From assembly GCA_949987705.1 (NCBI GenBank), contig OX465282.1:69561922-69625921 (forward strand): 64,000 nt of DNA, written 5' to 3'. Positions 26,101-41,100 of this stretch are shown piece after piece (within the stretch, counting starts at the first letter, position 1; each line of letters begins with the position of its first letter). The notes below the pieces were generated by a model. The model made no database searches. It was not told where the DNA came from and saw nothing but the letters and a program-made list of their open reading frames with translations. Origin of the DNA: Thereva unica (lineage: Eukaryota; Arthropoda; Insecta; Diptera; Therevidae). The translations under genes were made by a program, and so were the position numbers.

Positions 26101-29100
26101 ACTCAACATTTAACATAATTATTTCACTAACAAACAAACAAAAAATAATTCGAATATCCACTTTAGCATACAATTTGATAGCAAACGAATATGGCACCCG
26201 GACCACTAAATTGCTCACATGTGTCTGTGAAGTTGGCATGAGCATGGCTTTCTATATAGAAGGTTATGACTCGGGGGTCTGCGAAAACTATGAGAAATTC
26301 CCCCTCTCATTCGCGTTTATTGCACAACTACAAACGCATCACAATCTTTACACGAAAAAGAGGCAGCAAAATGAATGCTTAGTGAAATACCCGCATCATA
26401 CACAAACCATTTCGAATGATGGATAGTGTAACTTGCACCATGGAACCGTTGAATGCAACGCAGGTACCCTTGTCAGTTGCAAACTAGTTTCAAATCGGTC
26501 TTGCTTCTGTCGACTCGTGTGTGGATTCTCAATTTTTTTATTTTGTGTAATTTTTGATTTTATGAATAAATCAATATGGTTACACAAAAAAGTGTTTGTT
26601 TCATTTACAAATACTACCTATCTACGATTCCAGAATAGAGCCTCTTTAACATATGTAACTCTTAAAATAATACTATTTAAATATTCGGTAATTATTCGAC
26701 AAACTAACCGAATATTCGGCCGAATACGAACATTAAAAAATACGCTGAGTATGTCGAATACGGCGCATCTCTACTCTTAACAAACCAGTTTGTGTACGAC
26801 GTTATAGGAATTACACGATAAACCGACTGTTGCATTTTCTCCGTTTAACGATTCTATTGGCCAGTTTCACACGAGCCAACAGCAAACCAACAAAAATCGA
26901 CTGAAAATGTCGTTTGTAGAGAAGGAGGGGTGTGCAGATTTTTTGAACCAACTCTTTCACTGGATTTCCGAGTTAACTTTTTGACAACTGTGTGGTTGTT
27001 TTTTCTTACTAGAAGAAAAGATAGAGAAATAACAGAAAGGTGGATTAGGATTAAAAACAACAACAAATAAGCAAAGCATTCTGAGGTACAGTTGGTTGGA
27101 AAATTTGGCTCGTGTGAAAGCCAATGCGATTTTTCATCGTATTTCAAAAAGGGATGGACGATGACAACAGATTTTTGTGGATTGGCTGTTGGCCCGTGTG
27201 TAACTGGCCATAGTCTATGTGGTAGTGTGCAGAGCAACAAAAATTCTAAAATTTTCGTAGATCCCTAGAACAAAGTGTTGCTTCCCAGTGGAAAATTTAT
27301 CAAGCACTGCCATAAGTAGCAGGAATGTAGCGCTTCCATTATGGGAGCCCCTTGGAATCACGCACCCTATACTCGCATTGGGCCGACGTACACGAATCGT
27401 AGCGTCAAGACCAAAAAATCGCCCAGTAGATCGCAGCTAGTAAAGTTACTCTCGGTGAAGAGAATACCCATGTATGCCCAGAGCATTTTATAAAACAGCG
27501 TTTTTAGTATTGACGTTATGATCCGTGTATGCCAGCCCACTTTATGCGTTGTTTTCAAGCTTTGTCTTATGTCTTATAGTTTGTGGTTTTTGTAAAACCG
27601 GGTCAGTTGTGAAATAATATTTCTGGTGAAAACAAGAAATGACATTTTATTATTGAATTAATGCTGTTGTAAAAAATATTCTTAATAAATATACATATTT
27701 CCGCTATTTGTGTAAAAATTATTGAAACTGAAAAATTATTAGGGGTTTGACTTCAGCAAAATATTGATAATATTGAAACTATGGGTCACGAAAGCTTCAG
27801 GAGCTTCCCAATAGCTTAAATTGTGCTTTTTCACCAACAAAATATAAGCGCTTCGATCTGATGACATGCATGTGTTAAAAGGAAAGCAATTATGAATAAG
27901 AAACGCATTGGTATTCCTTTTCAGCACATCAAAATTATGACGATTTTGTCAAATGTGTAGCTGGTAAATATTCACTGCTTAGATTTACGTGTTAAAAAGA
28001 TATTTGCCAAATGATTAGAAAACTGAGACGTTAATAAAAAGTACATGCTTTCAACATTCAATTATGTACTTGAAAAAATGAGAATTTCGGTAGCAAACCA
28101 GATTGATCATGTTCTTTTTATATGAGATAAAAATAGTAGTGATAAAATGTTGTGAAGACTGCCACGCCATTAGTTTGAGGTCCATATTTGTACTATATCT
28201 AACCACGCCATGGTAAAGCTCCGCCCGAAATAAGAGAGTTGTATGCGAGGTGGGGCCAAATTTAAGATTTGTATATTATAACACGAGCCGATATCTAGAG
28301 GAAGAATCTGGAGCTCTTAAAAATTGCAAGCACTGAGATGCTGGTTTCACGATTTGGAGTATGTGGTCATTTCGTCACAGGTCTTTGGCTAATGTCACGC
28401 CAAGGATGTAAACGAAGTTCTAAATCATTCTCTGATTCGGATGGAGAAACGTTGCAGGATTTATTGGAAATACGATAGAAGTTAGTTTTGGAAGCGTTTC
28501 AACTCGATTTTTACGGCCCCAATCGAGAATGAGTTGGATATAAGTCCACGACCATATTCACAAGGACGGCACGGGCTTGGCTTCCATTAGCTAAAGTGTA
28601 TCAGTAGCGCAAAGTACCGCCATCAGCGGAGCTGTGAAGCAGGTTGGATGTTACCGAGAGCAGATCGTTAATAACGATTAGGGAACGAGCGGGCGATAAA
28701 ATTGATCTCTGGGAACACCGGCAGAAATTGTGCAGTTTTTTTTAGACCTGTACCAATATCAGTAGCCTGCAGTTTGGCTATCAGATCAGGGTGATTTTCT
28801 CTATTAAAGGCCTTATAGATATCCACAGCGACTGTAACTACCAGTAAAAGCTTTTGGGGCGCTTTATTGTATCCTAATTAATTTTCGTATTTATTAGTTA
28901 AGTCCGAATAGCCATTTTAGGGTGGCCGACATATTGTATGTATCATAAAATTGAAATTACTATTTTTTATTCCTTTCAGAACCAAGGGTGTGTGCCGAAT
29001 TTGAGCATAACTGGATATCGGGAAATAGTACTACTGCGACGGAAATACATATAAAATCAAGAGAAAAGTTTTTTTAAAGAAGGAGAGAAAATATTGTATA

Positions 29101-32100
29101 GAAACGAAAATCATAAAACGAATCTAATGTATGCAACTGGTCAAGGGCAATCCGGAGTTTTCAATTTAACATAAGGATGTTTATTTTTGTGACTTAAGCA
29201 GTGTATCAATCACCATTTCAACCGTTCTCGCAGCGATTAAAATGAAACTCATAACTATTGCCAAAAAAATTTCCTGAAGAATAAGCTTTTTTCGAATACC
29301 CGGGGAAAAGTAAAAAAACTCGCATTAGATGGATCATCACTTGTGCGTTGTGCATCTTGCTGGTTATTTCATTTATATCGTTTCTTTCAGATCTGCGTTT
29401 AAAAAATTAGGTTTGCATCGAGGCATACAAGAGATAACATCCTTTTCTCCACAATAGATAATAGTGTTCTTATTGTGACCTATTTTGCAATAGGAGCAAA
29501 TACTTCGTCAAAATCTGTTCAATACTATTTATTTTTTTATCTTTATAGCTTACTTTGTTACGTACTGCTGGATTTGCACACGAGTTAAGCTCATTTTAAA
29601 ATAATAAAAACAATGAAACTTGAAGAAACAATAAATCGAATTGTTTTTTCTTAAACTTATAAATACTTTGGGAATAAACAATTTCAAATCATGTACGCCG
29701 AGAAAAGTATAAAGTTAAAGTTGTCATTCATTTTGTTCTTAAAGCCTGAACTACATTGAAAAGCAGTGCAGTGCAGCACTGCGAAGTGAAATTTAGACTT
29801 CTTGTAACTGAACGTGGCAACTCACATTAACTTCACTGCCTTGCACTGCACTGCACTGCGCTGCCTTGTCTTAGGCTAATTTCTAAAAAACTGCTTTGCA
29901 CTGCATGCCAATTTCTAAAAAACATCATATGAAGATGTCATTGCCATTGTTGTCAAAATGGATGACTAAAAATTGATAGAATTAGTGAGGAATAAGGACT
30001 TTCTAGACAACAAAAGTCACAGGGACTACAAAAAAAATTATAAAAGACTATATAGGAATAGTCAATGTGAAAATACTGCTTATTCAATGTGTCTTACTAC
30101 GCGTTCTCTTACAAACTACTGCAACATACTGCGCAGTGCTGCACTGCACTGCTTTTAAATTTAGTTCAGGCTTAAACTTATAAATACATTTCAACGTTTT
30201 GAACAAAAATGTCTTATGTATATAAAAAAAAAACACAAACCTAAAAAAATTTAAAAACAACTTTGTGCATTGTATAATAATAATAGAGATTGGTGATCGC
30301 TTGCAAATACATTAGGAATTAAAGGATCCACTGCTTATCGATGAATCAATACGCAAGGAAATGAGTTACAGCGTGGTGGAAGCAAAAATTTTATCTGAAC
30401 ACCTTGTCTTTATGGAACAATATATTGAAGATAACCCAAGAATAACTTTGAAGGAACTAGAACAAAAATTTGAAAAAAATCATCAAATTGTTGTTTCTAC
30501 GGAATGTTTACGGCAGCACCTAGATGGTACATATGTCATTTACATTAAAAGATATACATAATTAACCAGAAAGAGCGAGGGAAATAAAATTAAAGTCATG
30601 CTCAGCAACTTTGAGAATATCAAGCAGAAAACATTCCTATTATCTACACTGATAAGACTAACTTCAATTTATTCATATCAAGAAGAAAAGGAGGATCTAA
30701 AAAAGGAAGTTGTTGTACCCATATTTCCGCTGGATGTAAAGGAGCAAACGTACATGTTATTGGATGTATAGGAAAAATGGGTTTAGTTCATCATGAAATT
30801 AGGAAGGGTGCTTTTAAAAAGCCAGAGGCCAAGGACTTTGTACGCCATTGTCTAAGAAATGCTCGAAATATATATCAGACAAATATTGTATTAGGTGTTG
30901 ATAAGTGAAGAAGTATTTCAGGAAAATGAATTTGTTGATCATCAATTACTTAGAATTGGACCACATAGTCCAATGTTTAATGCTATCGAGCACGCTTGGT
31001 CAAGGCCGAATATCGCTTACGACTGTTACAAACCATCTTAATAAATGATATATACTTCCTATACTTCATTTTTAGTTTTTCCTAATTTTTCTTGACACGC
31101 GGCTTCCACCTGAGTTTTGTATCTAACGTCATGGCCTGATATTTTGCTGTATTATCGCACGGGACTACTTGCTGGTTGATGTATATTGGATTGTGATTGA
31201 TACGTTTATTGGTGAAATCAATGTGCACAGATTTATTCTCATTAAGTTTAATTCGCCATTTCTTAGCCTAGTTAAGTTTTTAAATAATGTTTTAATATTG
31301 TTTGTCTATATTCACATTATTTCCAAACTTAATAAAAATAATTAATACTTTAATCTTTACTATTTATTACTTCAAATTGTTTGTTCGCAATTTAAAATTG
31401 TTTATTTCCAATTTCAAATTGTTTAGTCCTAATTTGAAATTGTTTAGTCCCATTTTGGAGTTGAAAAAGTATAGAATGTTTTTATAATTTGGTCTTTTTA
31501 ACCGACTTCAAAAAAATAGGAGGTTACTCAATTTGACGTGTAGGTATTTTGTGGTCCTGCTCACGCATAACTTTGTAACCCAATAACTTTTTTGCTTTTT
31601 TTTGGTTCATTTGAAGGGGGAGCTTCCCACGGTGGTCCCGTTAAATTTTTTTTAAATTCTGATAACGGAGTTCGAAGTTAGGCATAAAAAACTGTTAAAA
31701 TTGGTTCAACCTAAACATTTCAAGGCACCGAACAAATTACTTTATTGTTGTAAATCTGGCAGCAGGCCGATGGGGGAGTGGGTAGAGCGTCGGATCCTGA
31801 CCTAATTGTGTACAGGACAACGTGACTTCGAAACAATCGAACGCTATAGTGATGATTGGAAGTTGAAGATCAATGTTAGCAAATGCGAATCGATCCTCTT
31901 TCGTACTATTCTAAAAAGAGCTTCCTACGATGCACAGAGGAACTGGACAACTTTTAAAATTCCGAACTATGCTGGACAAGCATTAGAAAGGAAATCGGAA
32001 ATACCTTGGGCTTTGGCTGGATCAGTACTTGTATTTCAATAGAAATGTAAGTGCTGCTCTGGACAAGGCAAACAAGGCGTTTGACATGACTAAAAGGCTT

Positions 32101-35100
32101 TTCTACAGCAGACACCTAAGCTCACGGGTAAAGGTGATCTGCTACCAAGCCTTGGTCAGACCGATTTTAACTTATGGTTGCCCAGTGTGGTTCAACATAT
32201 CTCCCTTTTATATGGAAAAGCTTCGGGTTTTCGAAAGACAATGCTTACGGGCGTGCTTAAGGTTGTATCGGACACCCGAATCTGGCTTCACGAAGTTTCA
32301 CGCCAACAATGTTCTTTACGATAAGGCATCTGTTAATAGGATCGACAACTTCATAATCAAGTTGATTCGAGGTCATATTGCTAGAGCGACGGAGAGGGAC
32401 AATCCTCTCATTCGGGGAGTGTTCTACACGAACGCGAGATACCACAAAACAGCTAGTGAACGCGGCTTTATTTCTCCACAGACATTTGTGTACCTGGATT
32501 CAAAAAGATTGCTCCAAGATAGATCGGGGGTGCCTCTCTTCTACCACTTGCATCGCAGGGCGTGTGACAAGCAATATAATTATACTGAAGAGGATGGGAA
32601 TGTTCAGGAGCTCTTGAGGTTCAGTACCAGAATCTCAGAAAGAGACAAAAAAGATGCCGCCAACGTCTACTCATTGTACTGGTGGTTGGGCGTCTAATTA
32701 TTGCGTATTCGCCCTTAAATTATTAAATATAGACTAGTTTAGCTTGTAATTTAGACTTAAAGATTAGCTTAGGGCTTAGATAGGATTAGTTATAGTTTTT
32801 ACTTAGTAATAGATTTAGTTTTAAGTAAGCTTACGTGCGAGCTGCCACGAGCTTTTGTTAGTTTTGTTTGTCTGTTTTTGTTTGTTGTTTGTCTGCTCTT
32901 TGTTTGTTTTGTTAGTTTTGCTAACACGAGCCCGTGGAAGCTCGTCGCCTGGACGAAGTACATCCGAGGCAGGTCCTCCGCTGTACCCCGTCCGGATAGT
33001 TTTGTGTTTAGGTTAATTAGCTTGTAAGTAAGTGGTGCGAGCTTTCACGAACTTGAGCTCTAGCATCACTCGAGCCTGTGGATGCCCGTCGACTGGACGG
33101 GGGTCACCTGAGACGATTTTATCGTCTCCGCTGCCCCCCGCCCAGATAGTGCTATGTAGATCTAAGTCATAGAATTAAGTAGTTGTAAGGTTTTATATAA
33201 AATAAATATAGTGTCTAAGTTTTTTTTCAATTTTTCTTAGAATTAAGTTGATAATGTTTTCCTTTTAGAGATAAAATATAATTATAAAATAGATAAGTTT
33301 TAGCCGAAAGGCATAAGCTAATTTAAGACATAGATTAATTTAGAGTGCCTGCTGAGGATGATTTCCCCGCTATCAATGGCAATTAAGCTTACATTTTCTT
33401 GATTTGTATGCGTGTGTACTGTAAACAAACGTTGAACTTGATTTTGACCCACTTCCATATAACCGATCAACTGCAAATTTTACATATACGTATAGTTTGC
33501 ATGACAATACAATCTGATCATTTGTAAAAAAATCAAGATGGCGGTTCCAAGATGGCAGTCGAATTTTGCAATTGGGCTCTCCGACCTCCGAAATGGGTAT
33601 CAAATGGAAGGGTGTGACAAGTAGAACACACTTCGCTATGTGGCGTCATTCAAAACCCAAAATGGCGGCTTACTTTTTCTTTACAACGTCCTTGTTATGG
33701 GTATCAAATCGACTTCACAATAAATATTTCTTTTAATTTCCCCCAGAGAATTTTGTTTCATATTAAATAAGTTTTTTTTTTTAATTCGTCGGAAAATATG
33801 CAAATACATTACTGTAAAAACAATTTAGCTACTGCTTAGATTTTTTTCGATGGCGCGGCGGCGTGTTATACATCTCAAAATAGATTTTAAAAGAAGAATT
33901 AGGCTTGCAATACGTACGCTGCATCGTCGGTTAAACGATATTACGGCAGCGTGTCATACTTATCCTAAAGGTAGGTTCATACGCATCGATTTAGTTTTTT
34001 AAATTGTCTGGCGCAAGTCGAATTGTGTAAATAAACTGAGTGCAAATGAGTGAAAATTACCTCCATTAGTTATTGCGCATTATATTTATACTTATCTACG
34101 CGTTATATTATGTTACATTGATTGTGATAAGGTCGGAGGAGCAAGTGGTCTAACATCACCGAGACATATTTGGTACAATCCAAACCTTTTAGATTGTGCA
34201 AGCCGAACAGTTGAATTCACGATTTATTTGTGCCGTGCAGGCCTACCTTAATATTTTTTTTTATATTGCCCCCGAAAAAAAATGAATGGACTAAAAAGTA
34301 CAAAATAAAAAAAAATTTAAAAACCGACTTCAAAAAAAAAGCCGCACAAAATGCACAAAAAAGAATGAAATAATTGTAATTCTTAATTCTTAACATTAAT
34401 CCAATCAGAATGGATCTAGAAAGAAGAATCACTTTTGATTTTGATTGCACTAACTCTTGCTTCGGGAATTGTTTTCATTTCTTTGTTAGGCTTATGCCCT
34501 TAATACATACATCCCACAGGAGTTAGCACCGTCTTCAAAAGTGATCCATTCTGATTGGATTAATGTTGTTAAGAATTACAAACAATTATTTCATCCTTTT
34601 TTGTGCATTTTGTGCGGCTTTTTTTCTGAAGTCGGTTTTTAAATTTTTTTTTTGCACATGTAAATGTTTTTAGTTAGTGTATTATTTTTTGAGCTATGGG
34701 CAATAATAATTTGTTTTCATGGTCGGAAGAAAGTTTATAATTATAGACTTTTGAAATTTTAATTGTTTTAAACAAATATGTCAACTTAAACTTCCTTTTT
34801 TTCCAAAAAATACTTAGTCAACATTTTTGTGCCAAAATTGGAAAGCCTGTACAATTTTCTATAAATAATGTCCATATAATTTTTCTGTTACACCCTTCAT
34901 TTTTGAAGGTACATATTAGCAAATTTTTTTGATACCTTTCCATTTTTTGACATTTAGATTACAGGGATTGTAATTGACGTAGAACCTTGTTTCAGTGCTT
35001 AAATTGTAGCTTCTGTAACAATAACTGAAAAAATAATAACCGCGTAAATTGTAAAAACTCGGTTTAAAACCAATCTTTTTTCTAGTTGCGATAGATTTTT

Positions 35101-38100
35101 GCATAGAAAGCTTTTTGTTTTTAAGCTTTTTCTTGGAAACCGATTTTCGACAGTTTTATTAATTTATTTTCATATGCTCTACCTACAGGTTCGATTTTAT
35201 TCAAAAATAATATAAATAATAATTACACCGTTTTAGCTTTTTCAAAAAAAAAAAAAAGCTTATACAGAGGCTCTGTCCATCTGTCCGTCTGAAGCCTACT
35301 TTCATCTCTGAAAGTACTGCAGATACAGACTTGGGAAATATCTCAAAATGTAGCTCTTGGTCAAAAGACCAAAAACTGAGAAAATGGTCTGGAAATTTCA
35401 ACCAGAAGTATATTTAAACAACAAAAAAGAGCCTTTAAAGAAAATATTGTGACTAATTTTTGTGTTCTAAGGCTTATAACTTCTTAATTATTCATTTTAC
35501 CACAAAATTTCTAAGTAATAAATTGTAGATTATTTAATTCTAAACAAAAAGTGTCCTTGCAAATTTCCGGTAAGATGTGCCGTTTCGGAGATATAGTGGA
35601 AAACCCATTTGCATACGTTTTCCAAGATGGCGGCCAAATGGGGGGGGTTAGAATCCCGAAAATCCTCAAACTTAAGCTCACCCTGACCCCCCCTACACAT
35701 CCCAAAAATAAAACCTTTTCCTGCATTTTTGCAATGTTAAAGTACCATTTCCATGGACTATAAAGGGCTAGGGAAACTCCCTCGTCCGTGGGGCTGCGAG
35801 TTCGATCCTTCGGCTCGCGGTGCTTTTTTTTCGTCATAATATTTTTTTTAAATTTCCTTCGGGGATTTTGTTTCATATGAAACAAGTTTTTGACATGAAT
35901 ACGTCTCTAAATTTTCTTCCAGAACAAAAACCGATAATAACGAAATTATGGCATATAGTTTTTATTTGCAGCTCAAAAACTATTGTTTATATTGAATAAA
36001 GAAATATACCATGACGTGTGTGAAGAATCAAAGAATTTTATTGTTTACATTTGATTTCCTTTTTTTTAAGCTATGATGATTATATTGTAGTGTTTGTTAA
36101 ATACTTTGTTAAGTTTTAGATTACGCAGTCTCACAACTTATAACCTACATAAGCCTTTAACAAAAAGTTTTCAAGATTAATTATATATAGCGTTGGTCAG
36201 TGTGATACTTTTGAATCTCCATGGCCAAACTAGGGTGCGGTAAGCCGAATTTTTAACAATAAGACATGTACCTATGTTTAAGTAAAATAATACACCTAAT
36301 TCTGTTGTGCAAAGTGCACCACATTAGATTTTCCTCCAATCCAAAGAAAAATGTTTAGATTCGTTTTCTATAGTGTTTACATGTGTGATGTGCTTTTTTT
36401 TTCAATTTGACACATTCGAATTATTGGCCTCGATTCCCAGATCCGGCGGCTTGGAAGTGAGTGCGGATCAATCTCCACTTAATATATTGTCATCCAATCT
36501 GAAGTGTTATTCAACAGAAAGAATACCATGAAAAAGCGTAATTAGTGGCTAGTCTCTAGGCACAACATCCCACTAGTTTTTTTTGTTTTTAATAAAAAGA
36601 CTTAGACCAAATACCTCAGCAAGAGCAAAAATTTGTGCCACTCTGGGTTTGGATGGATCTTCAATCACGTTAATGTATTCCGCATTTATATAGCAACATC
36701 AGCTAAAATTGTCTCCTTTTGATAGGTGATCCTTTTTCTAAAACGTATGGTACCTTCGAAAAGTGATTCAAATTAAAAATATCTTCGAAATGTGCCGCGC
36801 TCTTACAAAAATAAAATATTGCATTTAGCATGTATTGAGAATATACCTAATCCACAAAAGAACACCTAAAATTTTAAAGTGAAACAATAAATGTACAAAA
36901 TGTGAAGAAATACTTAGTAATAATACTTGCTATCTTTCTTCCGACGCTCGTTTGATTTACATGTATACTTTTATGTAGAAAACATATTTTGGTTGCATTA
37001 AGTACCATAGCTTTTTAATCTAATAAGAAACAGATGATATTTCCTTACACTCTTCTAAATCTTTGCTTCAGAGAATAATTATTAATAATCCATTGGTTTT
37101 AAAAAAAAATATATTTTTTCACATTTTAAGTTATTTCGAAACTGTACCATAATAGATTCATTGATAATCAAATAATTACATATGTATACTAACTATACTA
37201 AAATCGTAAAGCGCGAACTCTGTGTTTTGTTACAGAATACAATGACGTCACCAAAAGCAGTTGTAAAACTGATTTTCCCCCCAAAAACAAGTTATGTGTA
37301 GGGGTCGCAATACCGAACCATTTTTTGAAACCGGTATTTTCGGTACTAACCTTAAATTACCGGTATTTTGGTAATTTCGGGGGTTTCGAGATTTTGAGAA
37401 GTTATATGTAAATTTAAGTTAGTAATTTAGTATCGGCTTTTCATGAGAATTCTCAGCCTTTTTAGTGCTACGACTCCCGAAAACCCAAAAAATGAAGTAA
37501 ACAATATTGCGACCCCCTCATTATAATATTGGTTGAAAGATAAAAATCTAAGCATTTGAATGGAGACGACAGGACAAACAAACATGCTTGATCGGGTTGT
37601 ATATTCTTCCGTCAAATCGGTAATAAAATTAGTTATTAAGGTCGATTCACACATATCCTTGACGACACGCCACCGACGCTTTCCGTATCAGTGGCTTCTG
37701 TGATGAATTTTTCACTTACAGTTACACAGCACCGCTTTTCCATGTCAATGCTCAATGTTCAATGGCATCTTTTTAGTTTTGGAACTTGGGCAGTGATCAG
37801 AAGAGCATCATGGAATTTAGCTCGAGGACGAAGAGAATAAAAGCGAAAACGGCTTCATCTTATTTGGACTTCTCGGGAAGTGGAAGGGGACTTCACAACT
37901 TTATATAGAGGATTGGTGTACCACGAAACTAAATTCTACGAATAATTTAGTATGAGCCAAAATGCATTTATTGCTTTGCTTTAAAAAATCGAGTAGTTGA
38001 TCCACACGAGTCTGTACATTTATGTTGCCATTCAGGGTATTTCCATTGAAATGTGACATTAAATGTTAAAAATTAAATTGGGAATATTAAGACGATATTG

Positions 38101-41100
38101 TAGCCAAATAATAGGTTTTTATTTCTACTTACTGGCAACATTGCTTTTTTTAGTAAGTTGGCAATTAGGCTCGTTGGAAACAAATAATCTAAAGCCTGTT
38201 CGCTTACTTAAAATGGGATCCCTCGGGATCCCGAGATTTTTGACAATAAAATTGAAGAGTGGGGATAAAAATATGAAAGTAAGCGAACACCTTCTGGGCT
38301 GTTTTTGGCAAATCTAACCTAGAAATCACTTGGGTCTTCAAATTAATGACATAAAGCTATTGAAACTAATAATTTATGCATGAAATTATTTAAAATCTTG
38401 TTACTAGGCACCAAATAAAGAACTTATTTTCATCAAGTCGTAATCGTTTTGGTTTAACATGATAATTGACAGTTCCATTTGACAATTCAAATACACTACA
38501 AACAGCAATCCACAATCGCCGGGACTCAAAACCTCTGGCACAAATTGGCAAGAGGGGAAGCGAAAATTTCCCCTCTTTTTCGAGCCCGAAAAAGTAAGCG
38601 AACACGAAATGGGCGCAAATGGGATCCCGAGAGATCCCATTTTGAGTAAACGAACAGGCTTCTAATATAAAAGTCATCGAATTGAAGGAAGAAGATAATA
38701 TCTATATTATAGAAAAGAGCTCTGAGGGCATGCAAAGTATTGAAAACGCCGCAGTAATTCCTGGAATCAGTAAAATCGTAAAATACATAATTTTTACACA
38801 ATAAGCCTGTTCGCTTACTTAAAATGGGATCCCTCGGGATCCCGAGATTTTTGACAATAAAATTGAAGAGTGGGGATAAAAATATGAAAGTAAGCGAACA
38901 CCTTCTGGGCTGTTTTTGGCAAATCTAACCTAGAAATCACTTGGGTCTTCAAATTAATGACATAAAGCTATTGAAACTAATAATTTATGCATGAAATTAT
39001 TTAAAATCTTGTTACTAGGCACCAAATAAAGAACTTATTTTCATCAAGTCGTAATCGTTTTGGTTTAACATGATAATTGACAGTTCCATTTGACAATTCA
39101 AATACACTACAAACAGCAATCCACAATCGCCGGGACTCAAAACCTCTGGCACAAATTGGCAAGAGGGGAAGCGAAAATTTCCCCTCTTTTTCGAGCCCGA
39201 AAAAGTAAGCGAACACGAAATGGGCGCAAATGGGATCCCGAGAGATCCCATTTTGAGTAAACGAACAGGCTTCAAGTAGTGAAAGGAGAGGAGTTAACGG
39301 CTTATTCAAAGTTCATTAAACCAACATTCGAACAAATTTATGGATCGGATGATAGCTCCGACGACGATGTCCCTCTTTCCAATTTACGTAATTAGATAAT
39401 TGTTACATTTAAAGATTGTAGGAGTCCGTTAAAAAAAATGTAACATAATGTTACCAAACTTTTGTAACATGAGTCACTATCAAAAAAAAAATCTGAAAAT
39501 TTGAAATGCTTGAGGAAAAGTATTATTTGCTAAGTGGGATAAACCTATCAGTATTAGAAAACACATGTTATTATTTAATATTTTTTTTATTTACAACAGA
39601 GCAGGCTTTTACACAAATAGGTACTAACGGAAGACATTATGTCAGAAAATGTAACGTGAGTGACCGAAAGTTTAGGTAGATTCCTATTTATATAATAAAG
39701 AATAATATTAAATAAAAAGTATTTTAGTCTTAGTACTGTTTTTTGTAAGAGCTCAAGAAATAAAGTAAGGGTTTTATAATTACCTTTTAATGTAGATCCG
39801 AAGCTCCAATGTCTAGCAAAATTGTAACGTGAGTTACCATGATATACCCTTAAGCAACCTTACATCAAAGTAATCTTTACATTTATTACTTGTTGAATTC
39901 TTATAAAATGTTCCGTTTAATTTAAAAAACATTTGTTTTACTGCGGGGTAAATTAAAGAAAATGGGTGGTAACATATTAATTGCGGTTTTTATGGGCACC
40001 TGAAGGGTACTGAGAACAACATCGGTGTACGACTATGTCGTGAGTTCTTGTGGGAATTTGCTTTCTTGAAATAACATTGTGCCCAAATTTTTTTACTAAT
40101 GCCCGGGTGGTACACTGAAGTCTTCGGATATGCGTGGTTCGACCTTTATCGGGAAAATCGTAGCGAAATTTTCGGGTTTTATACGGTTGTTATTACATGG
40201 TTAAAGGGTTGCATAGGAATAACAAAAGAGGTTGTTTTCTAGATAAAACAAATGTTGAATCGTTCATGTCCTCGCCAGAAACAGAAACATCATGTGTGGA
40301 TTCTGAATCCGAATCGTTACTGATCTTGTGAACATCCACAATATGTTTTATCATTTCATCTGAAAAAGGCGTTGGGGTATTCATTCGCTGAATCAAAAAA
40401 TGTTTTCGGATTATGCAAATAATTTAACTTCGAAGCAACCAACAACCTGCGTTCCTTAATCTACGTTTCAAAGAGATGAAAAACTCACGACCTACTGACT
40501 CATGTTGTATAGCTTCTATTTTTTGGAATATAAACATTAAAGTGGCAACAGAAGTTATTAGGTTAGCGTTTATTTTACATAGTTCTTCGACATTTGGTTT
40601 TAAGTATTTCAAAATATTCAAATCAACCAGCCGCTCGAGTTCGTATTCAGGTATTTTCATGTAGATTCATTTTCTATTTTAAATTTATCTAGCGCGGATT
40701 TTATTTTGTTAATCCCGGTTGGGAAATTAATACCGGTATTTAGAACTCCTTTATTTGGTCCGGTATCCGGATATTTTCGAAAGCCCCTAGATGCGAAAAA
40801 ATGGTTGTGGGTGGGCCATTAGATATACATACAGTGATACCATAGATAAACATAATTTCTTTCATATGAAAACCACCGAATCTTGAGTTAAACAGACAGA
40901 ATATTGCAAAGAATATAACGTGAAGCAGGGTGTGCTAATGGGTGCACTGGGGAAAAAAGAAAAACGATAATGGCGATAATACGTAAAGCAATAATAATAC
41001 TCTAAATTTTTTAAGTATCCAAAATCCATTTTTGCAGATTTGTTCTTTTTCAATTATATCTTTTTCTTACCGCGGATTGTGCAAACATAATTTTTTTTAT

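Larger units (their letters stand above)
19519..26773. mobile_element. hAT-type element expanded to 7.25 kb by nested insertions
   Basis: Ends TAGAGATGCTCC (19519) and GGCGCATCTCTA (to 26773) are flanked by a perfect 8-bp duplication, CTCTTAAC (19511-19518 and 26774-26781). Subterminal GAATATTCGG motifs occur at both ends. TAGAGATG ends with an 8-bp duplication are hAT-like. The interior holds a 386-bp MITE, a complete gypsy element, and a tandem element with its own foldback insert. No transposase was found, so the element was probably a MITE. Confidence 0.8.
37299..40789 (-). mobile_element. hAT-like element remnant with later insertions
   Basis: The left end TAGGGGTCGCAATACCG (37299) and the right end CGAAAGCCCCTA (to 40789) form a TAGGGG inverted pair, both followed by ATACCGGTATT-type subterminal repeats. 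The flanking octamers do not match, so the ends may belong to different copies. The transposase remnant is at 40193-40664. Two identical Harbinger MITEs lie inside. Confidence 0.45.

Noticed and set aside
38390..39309. Identical minus-strand frames (about 95-102 codons) as duplicated genes
   Set aside because: They lie inside the two identical MITEs and depend on the MITE sequence; no protein family fits.
37299..40789. Intact hAT transposon
   Set aside because: Flanking octamers differ and only a transposase fragment remains; listed as remnant with low confidence.
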